Part shown: in pieces, positions 1 through 11,559 of the stretch
Layout: each line of letters opens with the position of its first letter
Position numbering within the stretch: position 1 is the first letter of the stretch
NCBI GenBank assembly: GCA_037043455.1
Contig: JAWPHD010003069.1
Coordinates: 1-64,000, forward strand
Length of the DNA stretch: 64,000 nt
Reading direction: 5' to 3'
From: Cyrtodaria siliqua
Taxonomy: Eukaryota > Mollusca > Bivalvia > Adapedonta > Hiatellidae
Made by a program: the position numbers and the translations under genes
The notes under the pieces: model-generated
Databases searched by the model: none
The model's input: only the letters and a program-made list of their open reading frames with translations
What the model was told of the DNA's origin: nothing

Positions 1-463
1 AAAATATCTACAAATGTGTTATCTTAATAGGAATGTCGCTACAAATCGATTACATCTGTGCAAATGTAAATATACATTAAATTAGTAAGCAAGTCACAAT
101 ATTAACCACCTAATAAACTATTGTGATCTTCCATTATTAGTCACACTATTTACTGATACAGCGTTTGAAAAAGGCATTATTTTTGTAACGCTGACAGGCA
201 CAGGTATTATAATGAAATATGAAATTTCTTTGTTTTAAGTAGCTTGAAGACAACCCAAGTATACATAGATGGCTTTTGCTGGGACATGAAAACAATTATC
301 CATAAACTTGGTATAAAAAGACATTTATTTTGTAGCACTTAAGTTTTGTGTTGATTAAATTAAAGTTCAAAAGTTTCAAATCTTTTGAGTATTTCCACAA
401 AACAACATAATTTTATTACACTATTTCCAGAACAGGTTTTTCCATAACAACCTGAATGTTTAT
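1..463. other. AT-rich non-coding sequence
   Basis: I see no open frame, splice-flanked exon, inverted repeat or recognised repeat here. It probably belongs to an intron or the 3' flank of the minus-strand STIM gene, but nothing in the stretch itself shows that. Confidence 0.4.
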
Positions 464-502
464 GAATGTTGTTTAACTGCTCATCAAAACAGTATAGATT
501 AT
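464..502 (-). repeat. Fragment of SINE family A (tail end)
   Basis: About 39 bases match the tail part of the better copy at 18785-19089, sharing GAATGTTGTTTAAC and then CTCATC, ACAGTATAG and TTAT in order. The tRNA-like head is absent, so this is a short relic. Confidence 0.5.
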
Positions 503-537
503 AAGAAAAATTACAGTTCTTGAAATGCTCGTAAATA

Positions 538-655
538 GTTCTTGAAAATGTTCAATGTTCAAGAACATATTAAGAACATGTTCTAGAACAATGAATCAAG
601 AACAGTTCTGGAACTGTTCTTAATGTTCTAGAAATGTTCATGAACTTTTCTTGAG
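538..655. repeat. GAAC/GTTC palindromic repeat block, short copy
   Basis: This cluster of alternating AGAACA and TGTTCT hexamers (for example AAGAACATGTTCTAGAAC) is of the same type as the block at 1256-1785. Both blocks are followed within about 15 bases by TTTCGCAG-GTG/GGG and GTTCAT, so they look like two copies of one larger repeat. The 600 bases between them show nothing recognisable. Confidence 0.7.
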
Positions 656-1255
656 TATAAGAACAGAGTTTCGCAGGTGTTCATCTTCATTAATTAAACA
701 AATCTATACTACTATTAACAAACAAATATATGATCATTATTGCATGAACAGTTTAATATAATAACATTATCTGGAGTTTAAAAGCCCATGTCTTCATTTA
801 TATTTGCAAAGAAAGTAGTTAAAGAATATATGACACCTGAGTGTGATTCTGACAAAATTGCAAATAAAATGCAAACGCCATTCTTTTGAGTTTTTGGCGG
901 TAAAATGGCAGTCCAACTGAAGATTGTGCTTGCATCCTTTAATGATTAAATGTAAGTGTTTTGTGATAATACTTAAATTACTTATTGTGTCAAAACATCT
1001 TCTATATTTAATAGTTGTAATTGAAAGATGAAATTTCTAAATGTAGTCTTCAGAAACAGTATTTTAAAATGAAACCCCTATTGTCATGTGCTTTTGCGGA
1101 TTGACCTTCTTTTTTTGTTGCTGACAGAAAAATGGTATTCAGCACTGCAGATATTATTTCATTTCAGTATCATATGTAACATTTCAACAAGTATGACCAG
1201 GCATTCTGAAGGTTCAATTAATGAATTGTTCTTTAACTGTTATGTAGGTTAAATT

Positions 1256-1785
1256 AGTGGCCAAGGGACTGTTCTGGATAGATTGTTCAAGAACGGTTCT
1301 TGAACTGTGCTTCACCTGTTCTTGAGCAGTTCTAGAACGGTGCCTGAACGTTCAAAAACAGTTCCAGTACAGATCATTCTGGAACAGTTCTAGAACAGTT
1401 CCAGTACAGATAGTTCTAGAATTGTGCTTCATTTGTTCTTGAGCAGTTCTAGAACTGTGCATGAATGTTAAATGAGACAAAAATTCTAGAGGTTATGTTC
1501 AAGAACAGTTCCAGTACAGATAGTTCTAGAACTGTTCTAGAACAGTTCCAGTACAGATTGTTCTGTAACAGTTCTAGAACAGTTCCAGTACAGACAGTTC
1601 AAGAACTGTTCTTGAACATAAGTTCTAGAACTGTTCTTGAACATACGTTCTAGAAAAATTGTCTCATTTAACGTTCACATACTGCTCTAGAACTGTACCA
1701 GAACCGATTAAGAACAGTTCAAGAACAGTTCTTGAACACTCTATCCAGAACAGTTCAAGAATTGTTCATGAACAGTTCTAGAAAA
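1256..1785. repeat. GAAC/GTTC palindromic minisatellite
   Basis: About 530 bases are built from units such as TTCTAGAACAGTTCCAGTAC and AAGAACAGTTCTTGAAC. The repeat is irregular and self-complementary at many scales, since AGAACAGTTCT reads nearly the same on both strands. It could form many alternative hairpins. Short open frames through it are low-complexity Ser/Arg/Thr/Val-rich translations of the repeat and are not genes. Confidence 0.85.
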
Positions 1786-1839
1786 TTTCGCAGGGGTGGT
1801 TCATATTCCAAGTGATAACTGCAGTATACTACCTACACT

Positions 1840-2430
1840 CATGAAACTGTATAGGTATGTTGTCCTTGGTGAGAGGAGGAATCCTTTTGCTTTTGGGGTT
1901 AGTAGGTCAAAGATGAAGGTTACTGTTCCTCATATGGACATACACATTCAAAATAACAACCCCAACATGTAAAACCCACATTTGTTAAACTTCATAGATG
2001 CATTGCCCTTGGTGAGAGGAGGACACATATTGCTTTCGAGTTAGTAAGTCATCAAGGTAACACTGACATGACAATGAAAGAATCCTATATACATGTTCCC
2101 CACTGTAACTTGTAACCATTAGTCCTACAATTTTGAAACTTTACAGAAACAGTACCCATTGTTAAAACAACAACCTCTATTGATTATATGCTTTGTATGT
2201 CAAATATCAAAGACACATGACAAATTCTTTCCTGACTGATATTCACAAACTATTTGACCAACAATCTTGAAACTTTATACAAATATTGCCCTTGGTTAAA
2301 CAACATCCCCTATCGGTTTCATTTGTTGGAAGGTCAAAGGTCAAGGTGATATTGACCTGACACTTAGTAAATGTTTTAACATAAAAAGTTTAGCAAATGG
2401 GCATATATTAATTAGGCTGCACTCTTGTTG
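1840..2430. repeat. Tandem ~140-bp core repeats (about 4 diverged units)
   Basis: The block GAAACT-N-TATA/ACAGA followed by TTGCCCTTGGTGAGAGGAGG recurs near 1843, 1990, 2134 and 2268. GGTCAAAG(G/A)TCAAGGT lies in the second half of several units. Divergence is high. The arrangement resembles the other core-repeat arrays in the window but the sequence is a different family. Confidence 0.65.
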
Positions 2431-2751
2431 AAATAATTAGTCTGTGCATGACTAGTGCCGAAGACAAACATCCATGCCAGGTGTAAATGTCAAATTACAT
2501 ACAGAATGTTTAATCACATGTGAACACAAAATAAATATACTTTTAATCACATGTCTACATATAAATAAAAAAAAATATCTGAATTACAGCCAATAAAAAT
2601 TCAAAATGAAATTGCATTTCACAAGTTATTCATTTTAACTTGCACAAGGGAGGAATTTTATTTTATTTTTATTTTGGAAATATATGTAAACCTAAATGGC
2701 TATGGCCACCATTTTGGAAGCTTCATTAATAAGAAATGTTATTTTATTTAG

Positions 2752-2970
2752 TCCTTCACCCGCTAAGCACGACTATAATAGCCTTTGCGTCCATTGTAAA
2801 CCCAGATCAGCCTGTGAGTAACAATGTCCGGCTGCTGATCAGCCATTCCCCAAAACACCCCTTAGTCACATAAATGGAATGGTCTTAATTCAAAGAAAGA
2901 GTTGTGTATGTTGTTTTACATCATTTTCAACACAAGAACAGTGCATTATAAATATGTAGTGGGTTAAGGA
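2752..2970. mobile_element. 219-bp MITE with 4-bp TTAG duplication
   Basis: The ends are imperfect inverted repeats: TCCTTCACCCGCTA on the left and TAGTGGGTTAAGGA on the right. TTAG lies directly outside both ends (2748-2751 and 2971-2974). There is no coding capacity. The superfamily cannot be set from the ends alone. Confidence 0.7.
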
Positions 2971-2974
2971 TTAG

Positions 2975-5242
2975 TATCTATATAATGTTCTTCTAAACAA
3001 TTTAGTCAAGATGTCTTAAGGTTTTGAAGGAGTAGTGATCACCTTTTCTTTTTTTTAAAGTGTTTTAAGCCATCATGGTCATGTTTTATTTTACAGGATT
3101 AGGGCAAACATCTAGTATCTCCTGCAATGTTTCTGCAAAGCTTCATGAAGATTAGACTAAAAGCTCAAGGGACGTTGTGATCAGAAGATTTTTATATAAA
3201 AGTTTAAGTGAACAAAGATGGATGCTGGAAGACACCATGTAAGACTTTCCACAGACCAACTACATGTCATGCTTACAGTTTAGGGAAGTCACATGTCACT
3301 GTGTCACTGCCTCGTATGGTTCTAGAGGAGAATAATCATTAGCTTTCATTTCTTTAAACAGACTGGAGGCGATCTGATAAAATAGAAATGCGAATTAAAC
3401 CGTCCTGTGTTTGTCATGTGTTTCAATTTCATATTCAATGTGACTATGACTTAAAACTAGGCCCAAAGATCCATAATATTGCATAATGGTGAATGAAATA
3501 GGTTGGAACAATGCAATGACTCAGCTAGTTCTATTAACTATGATTACGTTATTCCTATGATACTTTAAGGCTCTAAAAAAATGTTGCTTTGTGATCGAAG
3601 TACAACATCATGTATCAACCCAAAACTTTAACATAAATGTTGCACAAGTGATAGCTATATCTCACCACTTTCTTCGAAGGCGAGACAAAAACTGTCAAAC
3701 TTCTATTCTTAAAATGTATGTTTCCTGTGACCTAACTACTGTTAGTTGTCAGTTTAGATTTCCTTTAATATTGTTGAAGTTGAAAGGTATACAATGCAAG
3801 TTATGGGATTTATACATAACACACTTCAATGGAAAATGTCTCAAGCTATAATATAAATGTCTGAACATAAAGTTAATAATATGTCACTTGTTTGAACACT
3901 GGATCATGGGCATGTTTTATGGGCTCAACATTCATGCTTAGGGTATAAAAGTAACACAGGTACAGCCATGAAAAAGTTGATCAAATGGGCATGGGGATTA
4001 CAACAATAAATACTAAAACAGGATGTTAACCAAATGTAGCCAGGAAAACATTTTAGGTTACAATTGAATTATATGCATGTGTACAGAAATTGGAAACAGT
4101 TGGGAAGACAGGGCATTGAAGTCATAACCTTGAAGAATAGCCAGGATATTTTATCCTTTTCTGTTTGTCTTGATAATAACATGGATACCTGAAGAAAACG
4201 AAGCATGATGATGATATATCATTTATTATCATTTTATTGGGTAAGTTGAGGCTAAAAATAATGCCAGATTCCAAACTCTGGAGTGCTGGTATCTGGGCAA
4301 CAAGGGTATAATATGCTGTAGTAAAATACATACTGAAACCCCATGTGATGAAGCAGACAAATGGTCATTTAGAGAAACAAGAGGGCCTATGAACCTTCTA
4401 CTGGTAGTTTGTAACAAGTGAAATTAAATACTATACAGAATTCTATCAAATAAAAGCATGATTAGATGCAAACAAACCAATTATCGTTTTAATTCTGCTG
4501 AGCAGTCTCACAGAAGAAATTAAAGTTTGTTTTGTTTCTGTTTCCTTTGAAATTTTATTCTTTCTGATATAACAAGCCTTGTTTACTGTAACATCCATTC
4601 CCCACTCTCGTGGGTGGCTTGAAATAACCGTTAGAAGATAAGGTATTACAGCAATCCAATGCCTCTCATCCATCAATGGTTTACCTTACCCACCAAACAA
4701 ACAGTACAATAATTCCAAAACTACAAAGTACTATTTTTATTTAACCTCAGTTTATATTTTATTTAAGATTATTTAGTAAAAGGGTAATTATTTAAAACAA
4801 AAGAGATATCACAGTAACCGTTTTTTTAAAAACTTTTATCATTTCTTTACTTAGTCAGTTAAGCGGAGAGTGAGGCACATACAAGTTCCTTAATTCTGGC
4901 ATTACTAGTACGCCCTTGGCCTTATGACCATTTTGACATTAAGAATTTTAAAGGCTGGTGTCAGAAAAGTTACCACAGGAACAACTGGCGTGTGGCTTCT
5001 AAGTGAACATAGCGATGTAAAGATTTATCAAAGAGCATAATCGATCAATTTAAATTGCTTGCGGGAGATTTTCAGACATAAAATAATTGTATAAAATCTG
5101 CATGTGATCAACCCACCACAGTAATTTGTTTATAATGTCAAACATTTCATGAAATAAAACATTTTGGGAATATAAATTCATGAACAGTTCCTTTTTGGTA
5201 ATCATGAATGCTTTTTTTATGATAAATCATAGCCCCATGTGG
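2975..5242. other. Unassigned, mostly non-repetitive sequence
   Basis: No exon with convincing coding character and splice sites was recognised. Short open frames on both strands have no family resemblance and are interrupted at chance frequency. No inverted-repeat element was resolved. Confidence 0.4.
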
Positions 5243-5368
5243 TTACTGGTTGTAGAATAGAACTACTGCAAATCCTGCTACAGCAGATGGGTATGACTCC
5301 ACACCTCCCTCTTGTTTTGTAATTGTTGTTAAAGGTAATGATCCTGTGTGTGTACATGTGGTTCCATC
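5243..5368 (-). CDS. Possible 3'-terminal coding exon, unknown protein
   Basis: On the minus strand a pyrimidine-rich tract ending TTTCTCCCAG is a good 3' splice site. It is followed by exactly 41 open codons and a TAA stop. The peptide has a Thr-rich start (GTTCTHTGS) and a hydrophobic end (SAVAGFAVVLFYN), and codon use looks protein-like. I do not recognise the family. It lies downstream of STIM on the same strand, so it could be a terminal exon of a STIM isoform or of another gene, but it does not resemble the STIM SAM, transmembrane or coiled-coil regions. A chance open stretch is also possible. Confidence 0.3.
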   Translation of the reverse strand, partial: DGTTCTHTGSLPLTTITKQEGGVESYPSAVAGFAVVLFYNQ

Positions 5369-5397
5369 CTGGGAGAAATAATAAATATGTACCTTTG

Positions 5398-5945
5398 CTT
5401 TATCGGTGAATAAAATACAGTTAGGAGTTCGGATGCGTAGTAATTAAATCACGAGTGCGTTTCACCGATAAAATACAGGTATTCTAACACAACAATAACC
5501 CCATTGTTTACGCTATTTTTGGGGCACTATATATTATCTCGGAGGTCAAGGTTATCAGGCTGCTATGTTTACAGGCTGTTCCATTGGGCGCCCCCGTATG
5601 CAAAGTTCTGCGTTTCAATACACTAGTAGTCACGTGACAAACAATTTAGTCATTGCTTACATCATATAGCTTGCGCTGTATGACGTCAAACTTTCTCAGC
5701 TTGTTCAAGATGCTTATTAATGTTATATGTACAGATGCATATGATGGGTTTATTTCGGGGGGGGTGCACCATTTGGGAGCATGCCAAGTTTGTTGTAATT
5801 AACATTTCATTAAAATTACTGTTGAGTTTGTCTTCGTGACGTATATTTACCAAGTGACGTCATGTAACGGGGCGCTTCCAACGGATGAAATATACGCGGG
5901 GCATTTAATGGAACAGCTGTATTTTATCGTTGAATAACATACAGC
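5398..5945. mobile_element. Possible foldback/MITE element
   Basis: Related palindromic motifs sit at both ends. The left end has TTTATCGGTGAATAAAATACAG-type sequence, repeated inverted near 5460-5480, and the right end has GCTGTATTTTATCG followed by AATAACATACAGC. The interior is more CpG-rich than its surroundings. No target duplication could be read, so the borders are approximate. Confidence 0.35.
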
Positions 5946-6539
5946 TGTCTCTCTTCTTTGTGTATAAGAAAGACTGTGGAGGTCAAGTTAGAATATAGAA
6001 TATATTGCAGCAATTCTGCAGCTCTGCAGGTAAGAAGATTCTAGGTCCATTTTCCATATTTTATCCCGATCAATCAATCATAAATGAGCCTTGTTTGTTA
6101 TATGGAGAATTATAATGGGCTACCCCAGTGGTTAACTTCCTTAACTTGTTATCTCCTCTTTAGTTAAATATGTATGGGTTGTCTGAACAATGTTTCCCCA
6201 AAATGTTGATTTTGTTCCAGTTCCGGTATATGGTTAGGTTTTTAATAACACCCAAAAAGCAAAATTACCTCCCTTTATAAGGAAAACTACATAACATGTA
6301 TAGTAAATTCGTCAGCCTAATAAAACGTTTTTCATTCATTAAAACTGATGAAGCATTTTTGTTATTTTAAAAGTTGAGTTGCTGCCTTCAGAGATTGTGT
6401 GAGTATGCTCTGTTATTGGAAATGAGTTATTTTAAAAAACTCTAAAATGGGATTGCCTATATTCATGAGTATACATGTACAATACATACAAGTCCCTTAT
6501 CTGTCCCTTATCTCTGATACCTCTTTATACAAAAAAAAA

Positions 6540-6632
6540 CTACTTCCTAGGTCATAAAACAAGAACTCCCCCCACTCATACAAGAAAAACCTACTTCCTA
6601 GGTCATAAAACAAGAACTCCACCATCTCTCTC
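6540..6632. repeat. 51-bp direct tandem duplication
   Basis: CTACTTCCTAGGTCATAAAA and the following CAAGAACTCC occur at about 6540 and again 51 bases later. The open frame across it is only the repeat read through. CT/AC-rich low-complexity sequence follows. Confidence 0.7.
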
Positions 6633-7092
6633 CACCCCCACCCTCCCCCACCAATTTGTTCACAACTCAAACAGAATCCATCATAATAACATCATCTGCA
6701 TATGCCATAATGAGGTCAGCAAAACTACTTATACTAGTCAAATATCAAAGAGGAGATTTCCTTTCATTCAAAATATGCATTAGTTTGATTAATGTTTGTA
6801 CAAAACAATTATTTCCACAAAATAGTGTACAAATCAGAATTATATTCTTATTTAAGCAACTGAATTCATTACTTGTTTAATCATTTTCAATGGTGTATTG
6901 TTTGTAAATATACCCAGGTGTATAAAACAGTGGATAAAATGACAGCAATACATTATGACTGCCAATAGCTGCCAGGCATTTTATATCTGATGCTGAATTA
7001 GTTTAACATAAAATTTAACATTTAATGTTACTTTTTTTCCCCCTGCATGTATGTCAGTGGATCAATAGTAAGTTTACTGGTGAATTAATATA

Positions 7093-7619
7093 CTCAGCAA
7101 AAATAGAAACGTCCCTCTTTTATAACTGATGTAGCTCTGTCTGTCTATGTGTTACATGTCCAATGTATATATAATAATTAGATCGACCTGTGACCACCAA
7201 TAGTCCAAACAAAATATTTTTTTGAAAAGTTCAGAACACAAGGGAGTTATCCCCCTTTTCCTTAAACTATGCATTTTTGGTTAAAACACATAACATCTAA
7301 AACCATTACGTCAATTTGTCCAAGACAATATTCTCTATATGCTGCTTTCGAAACAAATCACAGAAAAACACAACACCGTTTGTGTAGGCAGCAGCTTTTG
7401 ATTATCAAAAACCATCAAATTACCTCCCTTTAAGGTTTCGATAGCATCCATAAAAGTGTATTGCTTGTGAAATTTGAAACTGTTTTAAGGGTTTCAGTGA
7501 AGTGTGCTTAAAAACATCAAACATGTTTAATTAAAGCGCTGTTCAAGCTTCCCTAAGCCCTCAAAAACTGGCCTTTGGGAATACCAGCAAAAAAGAGGGA
7601 CATTTCTATTTTTGCTGAG
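7093..7619. mobile_element. 527-bp Tc1/mariner-type MITE
   Basis: The terminal inverted repeats are about 30 bp, beginning CTCAGCAAAAATAGAAA on the left with the matching complement on the right (one C/T difference). A TA dinucleotide flanks each end (7091-7092 and 7620-7621), the hallmark of Tc1/mariner insertion. No transposase frame remains, so it is non-autonomous. Confidence 0.88.
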
Positions 7620-7779
7620 TATAGTTTAAAAAAGACGGGGTAGACTGCCTGGCTAAAATATCTATGAGTGCGAGGGACAGCAATGATTACCTCTACTGTT
7701 CTTTGAATTCTATTGCACTTCATAAGAAAATCAGCATTATATTCATACAATTTCAGGTAAGCATAAAATATTTAACAAT

Positions 7780-7820
7780 TCCCCCCCCCCACCCCCCCAC
7801 CCCCACCCCCATCACACCTC
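7780..7820. repeat. C-rich low-complexity tract
   Basis: A run of C residues interrupted by single A and T residues. It has no other content. Confidence 0.85.
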
Positions 7821-8048
7821 CTCCAGAGGGGAATATAATAACATTGGCAGTCTGTGCATGCTTCCAAAGAGCTTGAGATTTAAGGTGATATAAGTCTGCT
7901 AAAAATAATCCCAGTCCAAATTTGTTACAGTATACACCATCTTGAATTGTGAAGTTGACAAATAGTAAAATCCTGCCTCGAAACTTGTTCAGCTGTACCC
8001 CTCAAAACATACAGAGTATAAACAATCTTTAGCAGTTAAAAAAACAAA

Positions 8049-8738
8049 AACAAGAGGTCAATGACCTTGAAGCTCTACTGACAGGTTTTTGATAGCTAGA
8101 TCAGCATTCCTGTGAAGTTTCATGAAAATCCGTCAGGTAGTTTCAGAGGAGTAGCTGGCTGCCATTTTTAATGTTGCATCAAAATAATTTTCGACAAGGA
8201 TCAACTTCATTCCATACTGATTATTTTAGAAAAAGTCCCATATCAATATCAATTACAGTTTTCAAGAAGTACTCGCTACAAACTTGTTTTTCGAAAATCT
8301 ATTTTTAGCTGTGGCGGCCCTCTTGAATTTCTACTGAAACCTGAAATGTTGCTAGGATCATTTAGAATCAAGAGCAACATTCCTGTGAAGTTTCAGAGGA
8401 GTAGTCGCTACAAGTTTTTACTAAATAACGTTGAATCAAAACGATTTTCGACAAGGACCAACATCATGTCATGCTGATCTTTTTAGAAAAAGAAAGTCTC
8501 ATATCAATATCACTTAAGAGTTTTCAAGAAGTAGTCGCTACAAACTTGTTTTTTAAAAATCTATTTTTAGATTTGGTGGCCATCTTGGATTTCACATCAA
8601 CATGAATTTTTTCTGTAAAGTTTCATGAAAATCCATTCAGTAGTTTCAGAGATGTAGTCGCTACAAAAAAATATTACGGACGGACAGACGGACACCGCAC
8701 CACAGCATAAGCTCTGCTGATCTCTGATCAGTAGAGCT
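8049..8738 (+). mobile_element. Core-repeat element family 1, copy 1
   Basis: It starts CAAGAGGTCAATGACCTTGA followed by AGCTCTACTGA, and ends with a GGACGGACAGACGGAC-type tract followed by TCAGTAGAGCT, the inverse of the left motif. Between them lie diverged ~160-bp core units, each marked by TAGTCGCTACAA. No protein is encoded. The layout (short inverted ends, internal tandem ~160-bp cores, microsatellite-like GACG tract) matches what is known of bivalve pearl-type elements; that assignment is an inference. Seven copies occur in the window. Confidence 0.85.
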
Positions 8739-9509
8739 AACAATGCACAACACAACATACCATTCAGTTAACATATGTGAGAAATTAACTTAAATTAAGT
8801 CAACAACTTGGCAATATTCTAGGCCATTTCATTAATATCAGACAGAATATTCCAAGAATTTGATTAACGAACCAACGATTAAGGCTTATTATTGGAACAA
8901 TCTTGCGAACAGCCATAGAGAAAAAAAGAATGGACTACAAGTACCAAAGGGCTTGTGCCCCCATAGAGTGCCTAGAAAAAACATTCAAGATCAAAACATA
9001 ATTATCTTGTTTCAATCTTGTCATCTCATGTTCGTATTTAGGAACATTTTGAGTTGTTTAAGTATAATTGATGACGATAGGTAAACAAAAATAGGAATAG
9101 GGTGCATAATTCAGCAGGTTGTCTGAACTGAACAGGCTTTTATGGCACACCAACGCAAAAAGGTTATATGATGCCAACAAGAATGAACATTCCATTTATA
9201 TCGAGATATATATAATATTATAAGTAGGCAGAATGGGCCTAGAACCTTCTCACCTGCAGAACTGCAGAGTTGCTGCAAATTCTGTTATAAATCCTCCATT
9301 TTTTGCCAGAGCCACGATCATTGTTTTCGGGGGATTTTACCCTTCTGCCAAGACATTTCTTGTGCAGTGAGATCTCAAGAAATTCATTTGAAGGCAACCA
9401 AGAAACAGAAAATCAATGTTTACAAGATAATGGTTTGCTACATGTGTTTAGATACAATCTGACAAGGTTGATGGTTGGTTGAATGTTGTTCAGAATCATT
9501 TTCAGTACA

Positions 9510-9680
9510 TTTAGGCTATATATGACGGTTAATTTGTAGTGGTGGAGGCAGACCACCCCCTTTTTTCCTGGGTATACCTCCCGTTCTCACAAGTGAAGCT
9601 TCCAGGGATTCGAACCCGCAGCTGTGAGGGGCGCAACGGTTTCAAACACAAGGAGGTACTGCTACAATTCGACTAAAACA
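9510..9680 (-). mobile_element. tRNA-derived SINE, family C (diverged)
   Basis: Read on the minus strand it has a degenerate tRNA-like head, with a B-box-like GGGTTCGAATCCC around 9605-9620, then a body containing CCAGGAAAAA and GGTCTGCCTCC. Related copies lie at 31078-31303 and 57870-58015. Stem pairing is too poor for a tRNA gene. Confidence 0.6.
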
Positions 9681-9829
9681 TTTAGCCATTTTCAGAATTA
9701 GATATTTTACCTCAAAAACACTGGTTATTAAACTCTATGTATCCATCTGTTCTTGCTCAGTAAGTTTATAACTATGGTTTAAGAGAAGAAAATTGTTTTA
9801 GGTTTTCCATATTAAGTCTGTGTAAAACA

Positions 9830-11500
9830 CGGAAATCTCGGGTGGGGCCAAATTTGTCCATGGTCTTGATTTATTCAAACTTAAAAAAGAATCATCAGCT
9901 TATGGTACATGCAAAATATTAGTTTCAGAGAAGATTTTTTTTTCCTTTATAACTCTATTTAGAACTGTGACCTCCTTGGCAGAGCTAGATCCGACCCCAG
10001 GGTCACCATTTGAACAATCTCTAGGGGGAAAAAAACGCAACATGTAATATCGTCCCATTGGTGCAAAAAGGTAACATCCAACATTTTGGCCAGAAATGAC
10101 TTTTTGACATATTTCATTATAATTTCATGTAAACTTAATACTGTATAAAGATCTAAGCTATATTCCTTCAATTAAGGATTTTATGACATATATGTAATAA
10201 GAAGGCCATTCACATTTCTGTCATTTCCTTGGTGCAAAATGGTACCAAGTGTGTTATTATGGTACCTCTTTAGCATTAATAAAACAATACATTATATCTT
10301 ATTCATTTCGTGCAAAAAGGTGCCAACTGACATATGCCATCATATGGTACCTTATTGCACACACTAGTAACTTTGTGCATTTATCATTTTAATGGTGTTT
10401 TTGGTTACTAGATCTTTTGGCAAGGGATAAAATTAACCTGATAATTTTTCACTTAAAATGTACAGTATTACCAAGACAACTATAATATCATCCCATTGGA
10501 GTAAAACGGTACCATCTGACAATGCCGAAATTGTTTCATGCAACCAAAAGGAACCAAGTACAAAAATGGCAAAAATCGTCTTTAAAAAGAAAGATTAGTG
10601 AAATAAACATTTACTATCATATTCTTAATAGTATTTTTCCCAGTTGTGCAAAGTTGCAACATTTAAATAGCAGTATGTGATTTTTCGCAACAATCCAAAA
10701 CTTCAATTGCGTTTTTCTCAAAACTACGAAAATGTCACTTGGTACCTTTTTGCATCAATGGGACAATACATGAGAGCTCTGTGCCTTGTGGTTTCAGAGA
10801 AGAAGTTTTTTCAAGTTTTTCATATATAAGTCTATGCAAAAAATGCAAAGTCTCTACATACAAACTTTGCACCCTCGGAGTGTAGTCATTTTTGTCCCCA
10901 GGGACTTCATTTGAACAAACTTGATACTCCAGGGGTTGGTGATCATTAATAAAGATAAGAAGCACTGCCTATCTGTGCAGATGCTGGACTCAAAGCCATG
11001 TTTATATATTGGGAAACTATGGTGAACTAATGGCACAATTTTGCTTAATTGCAGAACAGAGAATTTTTGCAATTGTTAACCAAATTTTGCAAGTATAAAA
11101 GGTACCATGATGTTGAATACATTCGTGAAGTTTCAATCCATTATGTTAAGTAGTTTCGGAGATTACATACAAACTTTAACCAAATTTTCTAAGTATAAAA
11201 GTGGCCATAATATTGTTAAGGCCATAATTTTGTTAAAATAAAAGCATGAGTTGTAGAACCTGACTGTATGATGGTGTCTAATACATGTGTGAAGTTTCAA
11301 TGCATCATGCAGTTTCGGAGATACAAGCTTACATACAAACATTAACCCGGACGCAGGTTAAAATAAAAGCCTGAGTTATAGAACCTGGATGTATGATGGC
11401 GTCTAATGATGCCGAATACATGTGTGAAGTTTCAATGCATCATACAGTTTCGCAGATACAATCCTACATACAAACTTTAACCCGGATGCAGACGACGATC
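9830..11500. repeat. Diverged tandem ~120-150-bp repeats
   Basis: Units containing GTGTGAAGTTTCAATGCATCAT, CAGTTTCGGAGATACAA and TACATACAAAC-TTAACCCGGA recur at 11110-11480. Related units with CCCAGGGTCACCATTTGAACAA and CCCAGGGACTTCATTTGAAC flank the TIR element at 10052-10764, which evidently split the array. There is no coding sequence. Confidence 0.65.
10052..10764. mobile_element. TIR element with internal copies of its end motif
   Basis: The ends are inverted: GTCCCATTGGTGCAAAAAGG on the left, and on the right the complement of GTCCCATTGATGCAAAAAGG. Shorter versions of the same GTGCAAAA-GGTACCA motif recur inside on both strands near 10233, 10313, 10347 and 10498. Repeated subterminal motifs of this kind are typical of transposase-binding arrays. 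No transposase frame was seen and the duplication could not be read with certainty. Confidence 0.65.
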
Positions 11501-11559
11501 AGGTGATGACGATAGCATTTTTTCCTTCGAAAAAGTCGAGCTAAACAACTGTCGAAATC

